This document shows positions 8,672-17,376 of a stretch of 64,000 nucleotides of DNA, piece by piece. The translations under genes were made by a program, and so were the position numbers. The notes below the pieces were generated by a model. That model was given only the letters and a program-made list of their open reading frames with translations, did not search any database and had not been told where the DNA came from. Source of the stretch: Nonomuraea angiospora (GTDB lineage Bacteria > Actinomycetota > Actinomycetes > Streptosporangiales > Streptosporangiaceae); NCBI RefSeq assembly GCF_014873145.1, contig NZ_JADBEK010000001.1, forward strand, positions 12,462,001 through 12,526,000, given 5' to 3'. The number at the start of each line of letters is the position of its first letter. Position 1 is the first letter of the stretch.

Positions 8672-8727
8672 TTGATCAGCCAGTGGGCGGCCGGGTGCTG
8701 ATCAATGACTGGTCACTGGCTGATCAA
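8672..8727. promoter_or_regulatory. operator cluster: three TTGATCAGC half-sites
   Basis: TTGATCAGCCAGTG (8672-8685) is repeated as its exact inverse at 8714-8727, and a third copy of the core, GCTGATCAA, lies at 8697-8705. The sites are in the intergenic region between the divergent secreted-protein gene and the membrane HTH regulator, which is the most likely binder. Confidence 0.6.
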
Positions 8728-8793
8728 ACGGACATTCCTCGCGGTGAGGGGCCTGCCCATGGCGCCTGCTCACCCAGGCGAAGGAGGTTGCGA

Positions 8794-9960
8794 GTGGGGC
8801 GGCGAGAGGAGCCCATCGATCCGGCCACCGGGCCGCTGGCGGCGTTCGCAGCTGACTTGCGCCGGTTGCGTGAGGCTGCCGGATCGCCGAGCTACCGGCA
8901 GTTGGCCCGTACGGCGCATTACTCCGCCAGTGCGCTGTCCAGTGCGTGCAGTGGCAAGAGCATGCCGAGCTGGAACGTCACCCGGGCCCTGGTGCAGGCG
9001 TGTGGGGGCGATGTCGGGCAGTGGCAGCCGCGATGGCAGCAGGTGGTGGCCGAGCTACAACGCGAGCTCGAGGCCGAGCCTGGTGACCAACAGGCGCAGG
9101 CCGGGCACGCTGTCATCGAGGAGAGCACATCGGCCTCATCCAGCGAGCACGGCCAGGACTCGGTGCCTGGGATCTCCTCGCCGGACGGCCAGAGGCGGAC
9201 GCAACCGGCGAGGTGGCCGCGGGGTCGCGCGGCGGCGGTAGCAGTCATGGCCACTCTGGCCATGACTGTGCTGTTCGTGCTGGTCCGAGCGGGCGGCTAT
9301 GCCGGCACGGCCCAGCCGGCAGCCGCGAGCAGTTCGGCACCGCAGGCGGTGACCACAACACCCTCCGGCAGCCGGGACGGGGCGGCCGCTCCTGCGCCCT
9401 CCGTCGTCACAAGCCACGACCCGGTGCCGCGCGTGAGGTCGTCACCTCCTGTAGGCGGTGTGGTGGTGGGACCCGGATGCCCTCTGGACAACCGACGCGA
9501 CTACAGCATCAACGAGCAGCACGACGACGGCTGGCATCCAGCCACCGGCGGATGGACGGGCGATGGGTGTAACGGGCGCATCTTCTACACCGCTCTGGCC
9601 GACAACAAGCCCAGCCCGTACGCCTATCCGCTGCGGTGGAAGGAGTCGTTCGTGTGGCAGGCCACCACCGCGGTCGCCGGCCCGGCACGCTGCACGGTCG
9701 CCGTGCACGTGCCCGACTCCCCGTATGCCGACGCTGTCGCGATTTACCGGCTCCATCAGACGGCCGGCGCCGACAGCGACTCCATCATCGACATCCCGGT
9801 CGACCAGGCCGCACACCGTGGCGCCTGGGTCGTCCAGGACGTCACGGTTCCCGACGCGAGCGACCTGCTGGTCAAACTCGTGGACAGCGGTTCAGATGAT
9901 CACACCATCGCCGCCGACGCGATCTCTATCAGCTGCCCCAACAACCGGACCCCCTCATAG
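8794..9960 (+). CDS. membrane-anchored HTH regulator with extracytoplasmic golvesin-like domain
   Basis: A 388-residue one-component regulator. Residues about 10-85 are an XRE-like helix-turn-helix (PLAAFAADLRRLREAAG, then YRQLARTAHYSASALSSACS) as found in Streptomyces membrane-tethered regulators. A charged linker precedes a single transmembrane helix around residues 148-170 (AVAVMATLAMTVLFVLV). After a Ser/Thr/Pro-rich spacer, the extracytoplasmic part (from about 225) carries two early cysteines and ends with a strand pattern like golvesin/Xly carbohydrate-binding domains (VDQAAHRGAWVVQDVTV, then IAADAISI). The GTG at 8794 has AAGGAGG seven bases upstream; frames extending to 8617 lack one. 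The design suggests sensing of an external ligand and direct action on the adjacent operators. Confidence 0.75.
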   Translation: MGRREEPIDPATGPLAAFAADLRRLREAAGSPSYRQLARTAHYSASALSSACSGKSMPSWNVTRALVQACGGDVGQWQPRWQQVVAELQRELEAEPGDQQAQAGHAVIEESTSASSSEHGQDSVPGISSPDGQRRTQPARWPRGRAAAVAVMATLAMTVLFVLVRAGGYAGTAQPAAASSSAPQAVTTTPSGSRDGAAAPAPSVVTSHDPVPRVRSSPPVGGVVVGPGCPLDNRRDYSINEQHDDGWHPATGGWTGDGCNGRIFYTALADNKPSPYAYPLRWKESFVWQATTAVAGPARCTVAVHVPDSPYADAVAIYRLHQTAGADSDSIIDIPVDQAAHRGAWVVQDVTVPDASDLLVKLVDSGSDDHTIAADAISISCPNNRTPS

Positions 9961-10044
9961 GCGTCCTCCAGCACCCATGATCATTCTCGGCGCCAACGGC
10001 TGTTCCTGCCAGTCTCAACCCCGCAATTCCTCAGGCCCTTGCTC

Positions 10045-10167
10045 ATGAGCGGAACTCCCGAGGCCGGGCCGTTGCGGCTGAACTGCGACGTGCTCATGGT
10101 GCCTGACGACGACCAGCAGGTCGTCTTGAGGGGTCCCCGAACGCCCGTGCCCTGCGCCACCTCCTGA
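10045..10167 (+). pseudogene. remnant of a MmyB-like regulator C-terminus
   Basis: The short frame MSGTPEAGPLRLNCDVLMVP resembles the last strands of the ligand-binding domain of MmyB-type HTH regulators (PEVG-x-L-x-L ... L-x-VPDD-x-QQ-x-V). It goes out of register after DDDQQVV, and nothing upstream encodes the rest of the domain. The match is short and low-confidence. The remaining sequence from 9961 to 10256 holds nothing else that I recognise. Confidence 0.35.
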
Positions 10168-10256
10168 CCGCAGGCGGCCATCGGGCCGCTTTGAGCTGAC
10201 GGTCGGCCTCGGACGCCGGCGGAAGGCGGGTCACGGTCGGATGGCGGCGGGCAGGG

Positions 10257-10670
10257 TCACGAGCGGCCATTGCTTGGGGTTCCGGGTTCCGGCCGGTCGT
10301 CCGCGGGCGTCGTCTCACGAGCCAGCCGATCGAGGAGTTCGATGTCGGGTGCCCGTACGAGGTTCTCCGGGGGGCTGAAGAGGCGGTCGCTGGTGATCAC
10401 CGCCAGCGTCCTTCGTGCTCTGTCGGCGATGATCTGGTCCTCCGCCCTCGCGGCCCGGCGCAGAACTCGCTGCGCGGCACGTAAGTCGCCCAACTCGGCC
10501 AGTACCAGCCCGAGCACGAGCCCGACCACCGCACGCATGGCAGGAGCAGCCAGGCGAGCTGCCCTGCGGTAGGCGATGACCGCGCCGAGCATGTCACCTT
10601 GGGTGTACAGAGTGTTGCCGAGAAGCGTCAGCTCGCTCGCCGCGTGTGCCCGTTGCTCATGTCGCCGCAT
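10257..10670 (-). CDS. small TPR-like helical protein
   Basis: A 137-residue soluble protein. ASELTLLGNTLYTQGDMLGA and the two following helix pairs (residues 12-90) look like tetratricopeptide-type repeats with the usual small/large residue alternation, and the tail is charged. No enzyme motif is present, so a scaffold or partner-binding role is all that can be inferred. It is divergent from a membrane-protein gene, with starts about 90 bp apart. The ATG at 10670 follows GGTGGG. Confidence 0.55.
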   Translation of the reverse strand: MRRHEQRAHAASELTLLGNTLYTQGDMLGAVIAYRRAARLAAPAMRAVVGLVLGLVLAELGDLRAAQRVLRRAARAEDQIIADRARRTLAVITSDRLFSPPENLVRAPDIELLDRLARETTPADDRPEPGTPSNGRS

Positions 10671-10758
10671 ACGCCCACCATGCCGGACTCGCCATGACCT
10701 GCTCCATATGGTCGCCGAAGGTGCGGGTCCCTATCGTTTCCCGGACGCGGGCAGGACA

Positions 10759-11403
10759 ATGACCATTATGACGCCGAGCACCGGGAGCACCGAGCGGGCC
10801 GCCCGCTACTTCCCGTTCCGCACCGGCCCGGACGCCGACCGCATCATTCGCGACGCACCGGACACGGATCGCGACCAGCAGTGCAGGGCGGTCCGGCTGA
10901 CGTCTCGCCACACCCGGGCGATGGCCACGGCCCGCCCGCTGTGGCTGCCACCGCCGATCCTGATCGCGGTCTGCATCGGCACCGGCTTCTGGTGGATCGC
11001 CGCGCTGGGCACAGCCGTCTGTGCCTTGGCCTGCGTGATCCTCTACGGCATCGCGAAGCGAGCCCGCGACGACATCCGGCTGCTGGACGGCACCGTCGGC
11101 GTACCGATCCCGGACGACTTGGTCAAGAAGGTCATGACCACGGGCAAGGCGATGCACGCTCTTGCGGTGCTCCATCAAAGAGCTCCGATCGGTGGTGGCC
11201 TGGACGAAGGACTCAGTCATCACCGACGGGAGATCGTCACGCTCAACTCCCGCTATACCGACCACCTGCATCTGGCGCGCCGCCACTGGGTGCGCGGCGA
11301 CATGCCCCGATGGCGCGACACCGCGCAGCGACTACCAGTGATCGCCAACGAGGTCTCCAAGCTGGTCGACTCCATCATCCTTTTCGCCGACCACGACTTC
11401 TGA
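10759..11403 (+). CDS. membrane protein of unknown function, 2 TM
   Basis: About 214 residues. A soluble N-terminal 55 residues is followed by two adjacent hydrophobic helices (PPPILIAVCIGTGFWWIAAL and ALACVILYGI, about residues 60-95), then a cytosolic helical region of about 115 residues rich in His and Arg. I recognise no family. ATG 10759 has AGGACA just upstream and ATG 10768 is an alternative. Genes upstream to about 10576 could be read in frame but lack a ribosome site. It lies among other unassigned small proteins, and its role is unknown. Confidence 0.6.
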   Translation: MTIMTPSTGSTERAARYFPFRTGPDADRIIRDAPDTDRDQQCRAVRLTSRHTRAMATARPLWLPPPILIAVCIGTGFWWIAALGTAVCALACVILYGIAKRARDDIRLLDGTVGVPIPDDLVKKVMTTGKAMHALAVLHQRAPIGGGLDEGLSHHRREIVTLNSRYTDHLHLARRHWVRGDMPRWRDTAQRLPVIANEVSKLVDSIILFADHDF

Positions 11404-11517
11404 GTGGGCGTCTGCAACGGGTGCTGCTCGTAGCCGGCGCCGAGCAGAGCGGACAGGTGTCACGCCTGCGCAGGCAGCATGCGGGCCTGGCCCGCCCGTG
11501 CGTCGGGGCGGTGCGGC

Positions 11518-11682
11518 CCCGGTGGTCCAGGGACGAACCGGCGAGGGCATTCGCACGGATGCCGTCGGCCCCGGAATCGACCTGCTCCGTCAGGCGTACG
11601 ACGCGAGCACGAGGCTCGGCGACAGACATCCGCTGCGCCAGGACATCGCCAAGAACCTCGACCTAGCACTGCGTAACTCGGC
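11518..11682 (+). pseudogene. remnant of a TPR-containing regulator
   Basis: The frame through LLRQAYDASTRLGDRHPLRQ and DIAKNLDLALRNS resembles a tetratricopeptide helix pair from actinobacterial regulators. It lacks a ribosome site, and the frame continues into sequence used by the next gene in another frame. The neighbouring stretch 11404-11517 has no recognisable content. Confidence 0.3.
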
Positions 11683-12090
11683 ATGGCGTCATACGCCCAG
11701 CCCGGCTCCATCACCGCTGCCGGGTTCCTGCTCGTGCTTTCGGCTCTGGCCTGGGCTCCGCTGGTCAACGACTTCCTGCTCCAGGTCATGGGCTTGTTGC
11801 TGCTGGTCTATGTTGTCTTCGCGTTGCTTGCCATCGGCGGCCGGCGCAAGGCCAGGTCTATCGTCACCATCGCGGCCACCCTGCTCATGGTGCAATTGCT
11901 TCCTTTTGCCTGGTGGGGCTTCACCAACTCGACCCCGTCGTCGGTAGGCCAGGACACCGCAGTGGTGGACATCCTCGCGATAGCCGCCTCCTGTGCTGGA
12001 CTTCTGCTGCTGTACCTGCGGGGCAATGACGCCTATTTTCACAACTCCGAGGAACGACGCCGACTTCGCAGGGCATCGCGACGACGTTGA
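11683..12090 (+). CDS. small integral membrane protein, 4 TM
   Basis: A 135-residue protein with four predicted helices: AAGFLLVLSALAW, LLQVMGLLLLVYVVFALLAI, IVTIAATLLMVQLLPFAWW and VVDILAIAASCAGLLLLYL. It ends in a strongly basic cytosolic tail (RRRLRRASRRR). Similar small four-helix proteins are common in actinomycete genomes without known function. The ATG at 11683 has no obvious ribosome site, so the start is tentative. Confidence 0.55.
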   Translation: MASYAQPGSITAAGFLLVLSALAWAPLVNDFLLQVMGLLLLVYVVFALLAIGGRRKARSIVTIAATLLMVQLLPFAWWGFTNSTPSSVGQDTAVVDILAIAASCAGLLLLYLRGNDAYFHNSEERRRLRRASRRR

Positions 12091-12659
12091 CGCCTGCCTG
12101 GGTGCGCTTGCGTGTGCCCATGAGTTGCTCATGAGCACGGCGAGTGAAGTAGCTCTAGGTGTACTTGGTGTCAGGTATGGGACAACGGGCCGCTGACGCG
12201 CAACGCCATTCGAGATGTCATCGACCTGCTGTACCCGGCTGTGCGATTCTGATGATGAAGCCGGTGCCCAAGTACCTATGTCCCGGTGGTCCGGCTGGTC
12301 GCGCACATGGGCAGACCCGGTGACGGCGGACTGTACATACATGTCGGGCGGCCGCTCGAAAGAGGTCGGCACCTGATCGACGTGACCATTCAAGCAACCG
12401 ATCCGCAGACGCGTCAGGGAATGGAGAAGAACTGCTGATTTGTACGGCATATCACGACCCACGTAAGATCCGTGGCCATGGCCGCTACACGCTGTGCATA
12501 CCCCATCACCCCTCCGCCCCCATAAGCGCCCTGTCGTCATGAACGGCGGACGAGCACCCGCGACCACCGATCATCTGGATTCCATCCGCGTGCCATGGAA
12601 CGCGGCAGAAGCCTGGGCCAAGGTCGTTTCCACCGGTACTCGGGCGTGATGGGGAGGAC
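12091..12659. other. gene-free stretch upstream of the chaperone/kinase operon
   Basis: Almost 570 bases without a credible gene. No frame shows sustained codon bias or a known motif. The promoter of the operon starting at 12660 should lie in its distal part; I could not identify convincing -35/-10 boxes. Confidence 0.45.
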
Positions 12660-14831
12660 ATGTACGGGGCAGGCGATGTGAGCAGGTCCGGCGACGCGGC
12701 GGGCGCGGCGCTGCGCGAGGTCGCCGGGCCCGAGCTCTACCGGCGTAACGCGTTCCGAATCACCGGGTTGTCGACGTACGCGGACCGGCGCGCCATCCGG
12801 CAGCGCAGGCAGCGGGTCAACACGGCGCTCCAGGTCGGCGCCGACGCCGATCTGGACCACGGCCTGCCGGTCGGGCCCGACGAGGTCCGCGCCGCCTTCG
12901 ACCGCCTTCTCGACGACCCCCGCCGTCGCCTGGTCGACGAGCTGCTCTGGTTCTGGGACACCCCCGACGCCACCTGCTCCTGCGCCAAGGCCCTGCACCA
13001 GGACCACGACGCCGCCGTACGCGCCCACAGCGCCGCACTCGACCGGGAGATCGAGGGCACGATGACGGGCGACGACGAGCGCAGGACCTTATGGGAGGAG
13101 GCGGCGCGGCAGTGGCGGGGGGTCCTGCGCAAGGCCGCCTTCTGGGACCACGTCAGGAACCGCATCGACGCGCTCGACGACCGTCAGCTCGACGAGTCGG
13201 CCGTGGACGCGCTGCGCGATGCGCTCGCCGCGGCGCTGCTCAGGCCGCTGGCCGAGCTGGCCGGACAGCGCGGCACGACGGCGACCCAGAGCCGCCTGGC
13301 CGGCCTGGCCCGCCGCTGGCCCGCGCCGCGACGGGTCATCGACGACCAGCTCGAAGAGGTCGCCGCGCCGATGTACGAGTCGGTGCGCGCGGCCCTGTCG
13401 GAGTCGACCGGCCTGCTCGACGAGGGCGAGCCGAAGCGTGCCGCCTCCAACGTCTATGACAAGGCCCTGCCCGACCTCAACCGGCTGTCCGCGCTGGTGC
13501 CCCCCGAACGGCACCGCCGCACGGCGAAGCTGCGCAACGACACCGCCATCCTGTTCAACAACTGCGCCATGGCGCTCATCGACTCCGCCGGGCCCGCAGC
13601 GGCCGATCAGGCACGCAAGTGGTTCGGCGCGGCCCGGCGGCTGAGTCCCGACTCGCACACGTCGGAGGCCATCGGGGGGAACGAAGCCTCGCTGGACGAG
13701 CTCATCCTGGTCTTCACGACGATCGAGCAGGAGGCCAGTGCCCTGCTGGCCATAGGCCAGTACGACCAGGCAAACGTCTATCTGGCCACCCTCGAGCAGG
13801 AACTGGGCGACCTGCCGGGCCGATCGGAGCTCGACCGGATTCGCGCCAAACTGGGCCTGAACCGCTCCCGATACAGACCGGCACCGACCCGCATGGTGCC
13901 GACGCGTCCGGCGCCGGCCTACCGCCCCGCCGGTTACGGCGTCAGGCGGCGCCGCCGCGGGCTCAGGCTGCTCTTCTGGCTCGCGGTACTGGCCGCCCTG
14001 GGGTTCCTGCTGACCCAGTACGACGTCTTCGGCAACTCGACCGTCGCGTTGTTCGCCCCCAAGAAGGCGGACAACGCGCCCGTGGGGGAGTGCCTGGTCG
14101 AGCCCGTCGACTGGATCCAGCACGACATCGCCCACGTCCCGACGATCACGTGCGACGAGCCGCACTGGGGTGAGGTGCTGGGTTACGTGTCGCTCGGCGA
14201 GGTGCCTTCGACGTACCCGGGCGGCGACCAGGTCGCCGCACTGGCCGAGTTCGAGTGCAAAGTTCTTCAACTGCGTCAGAAGTTGCCGCTCGACGAGTAT
14301 GAGACCGACACCGTGGTGCCGAGGGAGGAGGATTGGAACACCGGCGACGGCGAGTACGAGAACTATGCGCCCTGCCTGGTGAGCCGGAAAGACGGCAAGC
14401 CCATCCCGTCGGGCAGGCGCGTGGCCGATCCTCCGCCGGGGGCGGACAACGAGGCCGTGCGGATGGACGTTCTCTCCCCGGCCCTCTACGACAATCCGCC
14501 GGCGGACAGCTGCATTCAGTCGCAGTCACAGTGGGACAAGTCGCCGCACAGCGTCGACATCGTGAAGTGCGACCACCCGCACTGGGCGCAGATCGCGGCC
14601 TACGTCAAGCTGTACGGCGCCGCGGACAAGATCCCGGCTGACGACAAGGTCGAGGAGAAGGCCGAGGAGATGTGCGACCCCGCCACCGCGCACCTGGAGA
14701 TCGGCGTGGGCACCCCCTACCGGGTGACGGTGCGGGTGCGCAAGGAACGCGCGATCCAGGAGAGCCTCATCTACGCCGTGTGCCTGGTCCACCGCGAGGA
14801 CGACCGGCTCTTCAGCGGGATGCCGCGATGA
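12660..14831 (+). CDS. J-domain-like membrane protein with two Septum_form domains
   Basis: A 723-residue protein and the first gene of a seven-gene operon. Residues about 25-125 resemble bacterial J-domain-like proteins that partner divergent Hsp70s: YRRNAFRITGLSTYADRRAI, a helix ending in DDPRRRLVDELLWFW, then a second helix with HDAAVRAHSAALDREI. The HPD tripeptide of classical DnaJ is not visible. A long helical cytosolic region leads to a basic stretch and one transmembrane helix (about 436-456, LLFWLAVLAALGFLLTQY). Outside are two tandem copies of a Septum_form-like domain, marked by CDEPHWGEV and CDHPHWAQI plus paired cysteines (about 475-580 and 615-715). GGGGAGGAC directly precedes the ATG. 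It probably brings the operon's Hsp70 to the membrane and senses the envelope. Confidence 0.8.
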   Translation: MYGAGDVSRSGDAAGAALREVAGPELYRRNAFRITGLSTYADRRAIRQRRQRVNTALQVGADADLDHGLPVGPDEVRAAFDRLLDDPRRRLVDELLWFWDTPDATCSCAKALHQDHDAAVRAHSAALDREIEGTMTGDDERRTLWEEAARQWRGVLRKAAFWDHVRNRIDALDDRQLDESAVDALRDALAAALLRPLAELAGQRGTTATQSRLAGLARRWPAPRRVIDDQLEEVAAPMYESVRAALSESTGLLDEGEPKRAASNVYDKALPDLNRLSALVPPERHRRTAKLRNDTAILFNNCAMALIDSAGPAAADQARKWFGAARRLSPDSHTSEAIGGNEASLDELILVFTTIEQEASALLAIGQYDQANVYLATLEQELGDLPGRSELDRIRAKLGLNRSRYRPAPTRMVPTRPAPAYRPAGYGVRRRRRGLRLLFWLAVLAALGFLLTQYDVFGNSTVALFAPKKADNAPVGECLVEPVDWIQHDIAHVPTITCDEPHWGEVLGYVSLGEVPSTYPGGDQVAALAEFECKVLQLRQKLPLDEYETDTVVPREEDWNTGDGEYENYAPCLVSRKDGKPIPSGRRVADPPPGADNEAVRMDVLSPALYDNPPADSCIQSQSQWDKSPHSVDIVKCDHPHWAQIAAYVKLYGAADKIPADDKVEEKAEEMCDPATAHLEIGVGTPYRVTVRVRKERAIQESLIYAVCLVHREDDRLFSGMPR

Positions 14832-14919
14832 GGCGTCCATCTGGTTTCCGCCTGGTTCCCATGGCCTGCGGCGGCACCTTCAGCGAGATTCGTACCAGCA
14901 CGATCAGGAGGTTCAGGCA

Positions 14920-15675
14920 GTGGTTCGGGCGGTGACCTTGCGCATCAGCTCACCGGAGGGCGTGATGAGCGGCGTCGAGCTGGGCAGCGGGCCGATCACG
15001 GTGGGCCGCGCCTCGCCCGACCACGCCCCCGACGTGGAGCTGGGACCCGACCCGCAGCGCTGGGTGGGGCGGCTGCACTGCACGCTCGACTTCGCCGACG
15101 GCATGTGGTCGGTGACCGACAACGCCAGCGTCAACGGCACGCTGCTGCGGCACGGTGACGTCACCGAGCGGCTGCAGGGACGCAAGCGCGTTCAGCACGG
15201 CGACAAGCTGCTGATCCTCGGCGACATGACGGCCGACGGCGAACCCCTGTACTGGGAGCTGACCTTCCTGGACCCGCACACCACGCAGCCGGCGCCGTTC
15301 GGGCCGCCGTCCGAGGTCCGCCACACAGGGCCGGGACTGCGCTACGACTGGGTCGCCGCGCGCGCCTACCGCGTCGAGAACGGCGTGGAGACGCCCATCA
15401 CCGGGCTGCGCCCGCAGGGTCACCAGCTCCTGCGGTACATGGCCGGCCGCGGCACCGGCGGCGAGTCCGTGGCCTGCGACCACGCGGCCCTGATCGCCGC
15501 TCTGTGGGGGCCGCCGGAGGAGTGGGCGCCGCACCGCTCGTACACCAGGTCCGACCTGGCCGGCGTGGTACGCGCCGTACGCCGCTGCATCGAGGTGGAC
15601 CCTTCACGCCCGCGGATCCTGGAGACCGTCACGGGCATCGGCTACCGGCTCAACGTCAGCGGATCACCGGCGTGA
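14920..15675 (+). CDS. FHA domain-winged-helix DNA-binding protein
   Basis: A 251-residue cytosolic protein. Residues 20-100 form a forkhead-associated domain with the phosphothreonine-binding signature positions Arg30 (VGRAS), His53 (GRLHCTL) and Asn72-Gly73 (NASVNGTLL). The C-terminal 90 residues look like an OmpR/trans_reg_C winged helix: a recognition-helix region (SDLAGVVRAVRRCIE) followed by ILETVTGIGYRLNV, the family's closing beta hairpin. It should read phosphorylation by the kinase two genes downstream and act on DNA, although no target is known. The GTG at 14920 has AGGAGG eight bases upstream. The stop overlaps the start of the phosphatase gene (GTGA), showing translational coupling. 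FHA with a winged helix and no receiver domain is also known from EmbR-like regulators, but there the order is reversed. Confidence 0.85.
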   Translation: MVRAVTLRISSPEGVMSGVELGSGPITVGRASPDHAPDVELGPDPQRWVGRLHCTLDFADGMWSVTDNASVNGTLLRHGDVTERLQGRKRVQHGDKLLILGDMTADGEPLYWELTFLDPHTTQPAPFGPPSEVRHTGPGLRYDWVAARAYRVENGVETPITGLRPQGHQLLRYMAGRGTGGESVACDHAALIAALWGPPEEWAPHRSYTRSDLAGVVRAVRRCIEVDPSRPRILETVTGIGYRLNVSGSPA

Positions 15676-16367
15676 TCACGTACGCGTCCGGCACCCGGGC
15701 CGGCGGCCTGCACGAGGAGAACCAGGACCGGCTGGCGGCCGATCCGGCAGCGGGCACGTTCGTCGTGGCCGATGGCATCGGCGGCCTGGCCGACGCGGCC
15801 CTCACAGCGCGGGCGGTCGTCGAGCAGCTCCCCCTGCGGGTGTGCGAGCGCGTGACCGCCATCGGCGCCCCCGGGGCGGCCCGTGCCGCCGCCGAGGCCG
15901 CGGCCGAGCTCAACGACCGCGTCAGGGACACCGCCAGGAGCGGGCCGGGCACCACGGGCGCCGCCACGGCCCTGCTGCTGGTTCGCGGCGGCCTGGCGCT
16001 GGCAGTGCACCTGGGCGACAGCCGGATCTACCTGGCCCGCGACGGGCTGCTCGCCCGGCTCACCGACGACCATGTGCACGAAGGGCGGCTGACCAGGTTC
16101 GTGGGCATGCCGGGCCGCGCCGATCCGGACGTGTCGGTGCACGAGCTGAGCGCCGGCGACCGCGTCCTGTTGTGCACCGACGGGCTAGTCCACAGCGTCG
16201 GCGATGAGGAACTGCGGGCCATCCTGACCACGGCCGGCGACGTCGAGGGGGTGTGCGAGCGGTTGCTCGGCGCGGCCGCCGCGGGCGGGGCGATCGACGA
16301 CGTGTCGGTGATCGCTGTGCAGTACGGCACGGGGAGGTGGGACGATGGCGCTGCTCAACAGCGGTGA
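15672..16367 (+). CDS. PP2C-family Ser/Thr protein phosphatase
   Basis: 231 residues, one PP2C domain without membrane segments. Metal-binding motifs are in order: EENQDR (16-21), VVADGIGG (Asp34), HLGDSRIYL, LLCTDGL and AIDDVSVI at the end. These are the Asp residues that hold the two Mn/Mg ions. It is shorter than PstP-type phosphatases because it lacks the TM and extracellular part. The GTG at 15672 overlaps the FHA stop by four bases. Its stop lies 23 bases inside the kinase gene, so phosphatase and kinase are made together. It most likely reverses phosphorylation of FHA-bound or chaperone partners. Confidence 0.9.
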   Translation: MITYASGTRAGGLHEENQDRLAADPAAGTFVVADGIGGLADAALTARAVVEQLPLRVCERVTAIGAPGAARAAAEAAAELNDRVRDTARSGPGTTGAATALLLVRGGLALAVHLGDSRIYLARDGLLARLTDDHVHEGRLTRFVGMPGRADPDVSVHELSAGDRVLLCTDGLVHSVGDEELRAILTTAGDVEGVCERLLGAAAAGGAIDDVSVIAVQYGTGRWDDGAAQQR

Positions 16368-17376
16368 CCGGGTCACCGACACCCTCGTGATCGATCGGCT
16401 GCTCGGCGAGGGCGCGTTCGCCGAGGTGCACCGGGTACGGCACGCGTACCTGGGGTTGCAGGCGATGAAGCTGTTCAAGAAGGTCGCCTCGCTGGAGGAG
16501 ACCCACCAGATGCTGGGCGAGGCCCGGCTGCTGTCCACGCTCGGGCACGCCAACATCGTGCGGCTCTTCGACGCCAACACCGTGCAGACGCCAGAAGGGC
16601 TGCGCGGCTTCTTCACGATGGAGTACGTCCCCGGCGGCAGCCTGGAGAGCCTGATGGCGGCCTACCCGCACGGCGTGCCGACCGACATCGCCGTGGAGGT
16701 GATGGGGCAGATCGCCGGCGGCCTCGCGGTCGCCCACGAGCAGGACCCGCCCATCGTGCACCGCGACGTCACGCTGGCCAACGTCCTGGTCGGCTACGAC
16801 GGAAGCGTCATGCGGGTGCGCGTCAGCGACTTCGGCCTGGCCAAGCGGGCCGACCCGTTCACGCACATGGCCAGCGCGCGCGGCACCCTCGTCTTCATGG
16901 CGCCCGAGGTGGTCACCAACGGGGGTTATTCGTGCGCGAGCGACGTGTGGTCGGTGGGGACGATCGCGTACCTGCTGCTCACCGGCCACTTCCCGTACGA
17001 CGACGGCGCCGGCCCCTTCGCCTCCTACTCCTTCGCCCGGTTCAACCGGCCGCTGCTGGCGCCCAGCAGGTACAACGACGAGGTCGATCCCCGGCTCGAC
17101 GAGATCGTCATGGCCACGCTCGAGCGGGACCCGCGCAACCGCCCCGCCAACGCCGGCGTGCTGGCCGCCGCGCTGCGCGAGCGGCGCGAGCCCGCCGCCA
17201 GGCCGCCTGACGAGCACGCCCGGCGGCTGGCCGCCGAGGCGCTGCGCCTTTACCGCGTACCCGGCCAGCTCAGCCGGGCCACGGAGCTCATGGAGGAAGC
17301 CATCGCACTCTGGCCGTCACTACGCGAACAGCACCTGCCCAGGCTGCGGCTCTGGCGCAGGGGGGTGGTGATGTGA
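16345..17376 (+). CDS. soluble Ser/Thr protein kinase, operon-encoded
   Basis: A 343-residue Hanks-type kinase: Gly-rich loop GEGAFAEV (21-28), VAIK-type lysine Lys42, alpha-C Glu59, catalytic loop HRDVTLAN (His139, Arg140, Asp141, Asn146), SDFGLAK (162-164 DFG) and MAPEVV. The loop lysine of HRDLKxxN is replaced by Thr143, which is unusual for Ser/Thr kinases. There is no TM helix or PASTA domain; the last ~55 residues form a helical tail with LYRVPGQLSRATELMEEAI. The start overlaps the phosphatase gene and GGGGAGG lies upstream. Its stop overlaps the next start (GTGA). Substrates are probably the FHA protein or the chaperones. Confidence 0.9.
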   Translation: MALLNSGDRVTDTLVIDRLLGEGAFAEVHRVRHAYLGLQAMKLFKKVASLEETHQMLGEARLLSTLGHANIVRLFDANTVQTPEGLRGFFTMEYVPGGSLESLMAAYPHGVPTDIAVEVMGQIAGGLAVAHEQDPPIVHRDVTLANVLVGYDGSVMRVRVSDFGLAKRADPFTHMASARGTLVFMAPEVVTNGGYSCASDVWSVGTIAYLLLTGHFPYDDGAGPFASYSFARFNRPLLAPSRYNDEVDPRLDEIVMATLERDPRNRPANAGVLAAALRERREPAARPPDEHARRLAAEALRLYRVPGQLSRATELMEEAIALWPSLREQHLPRLRLWRRGVVM

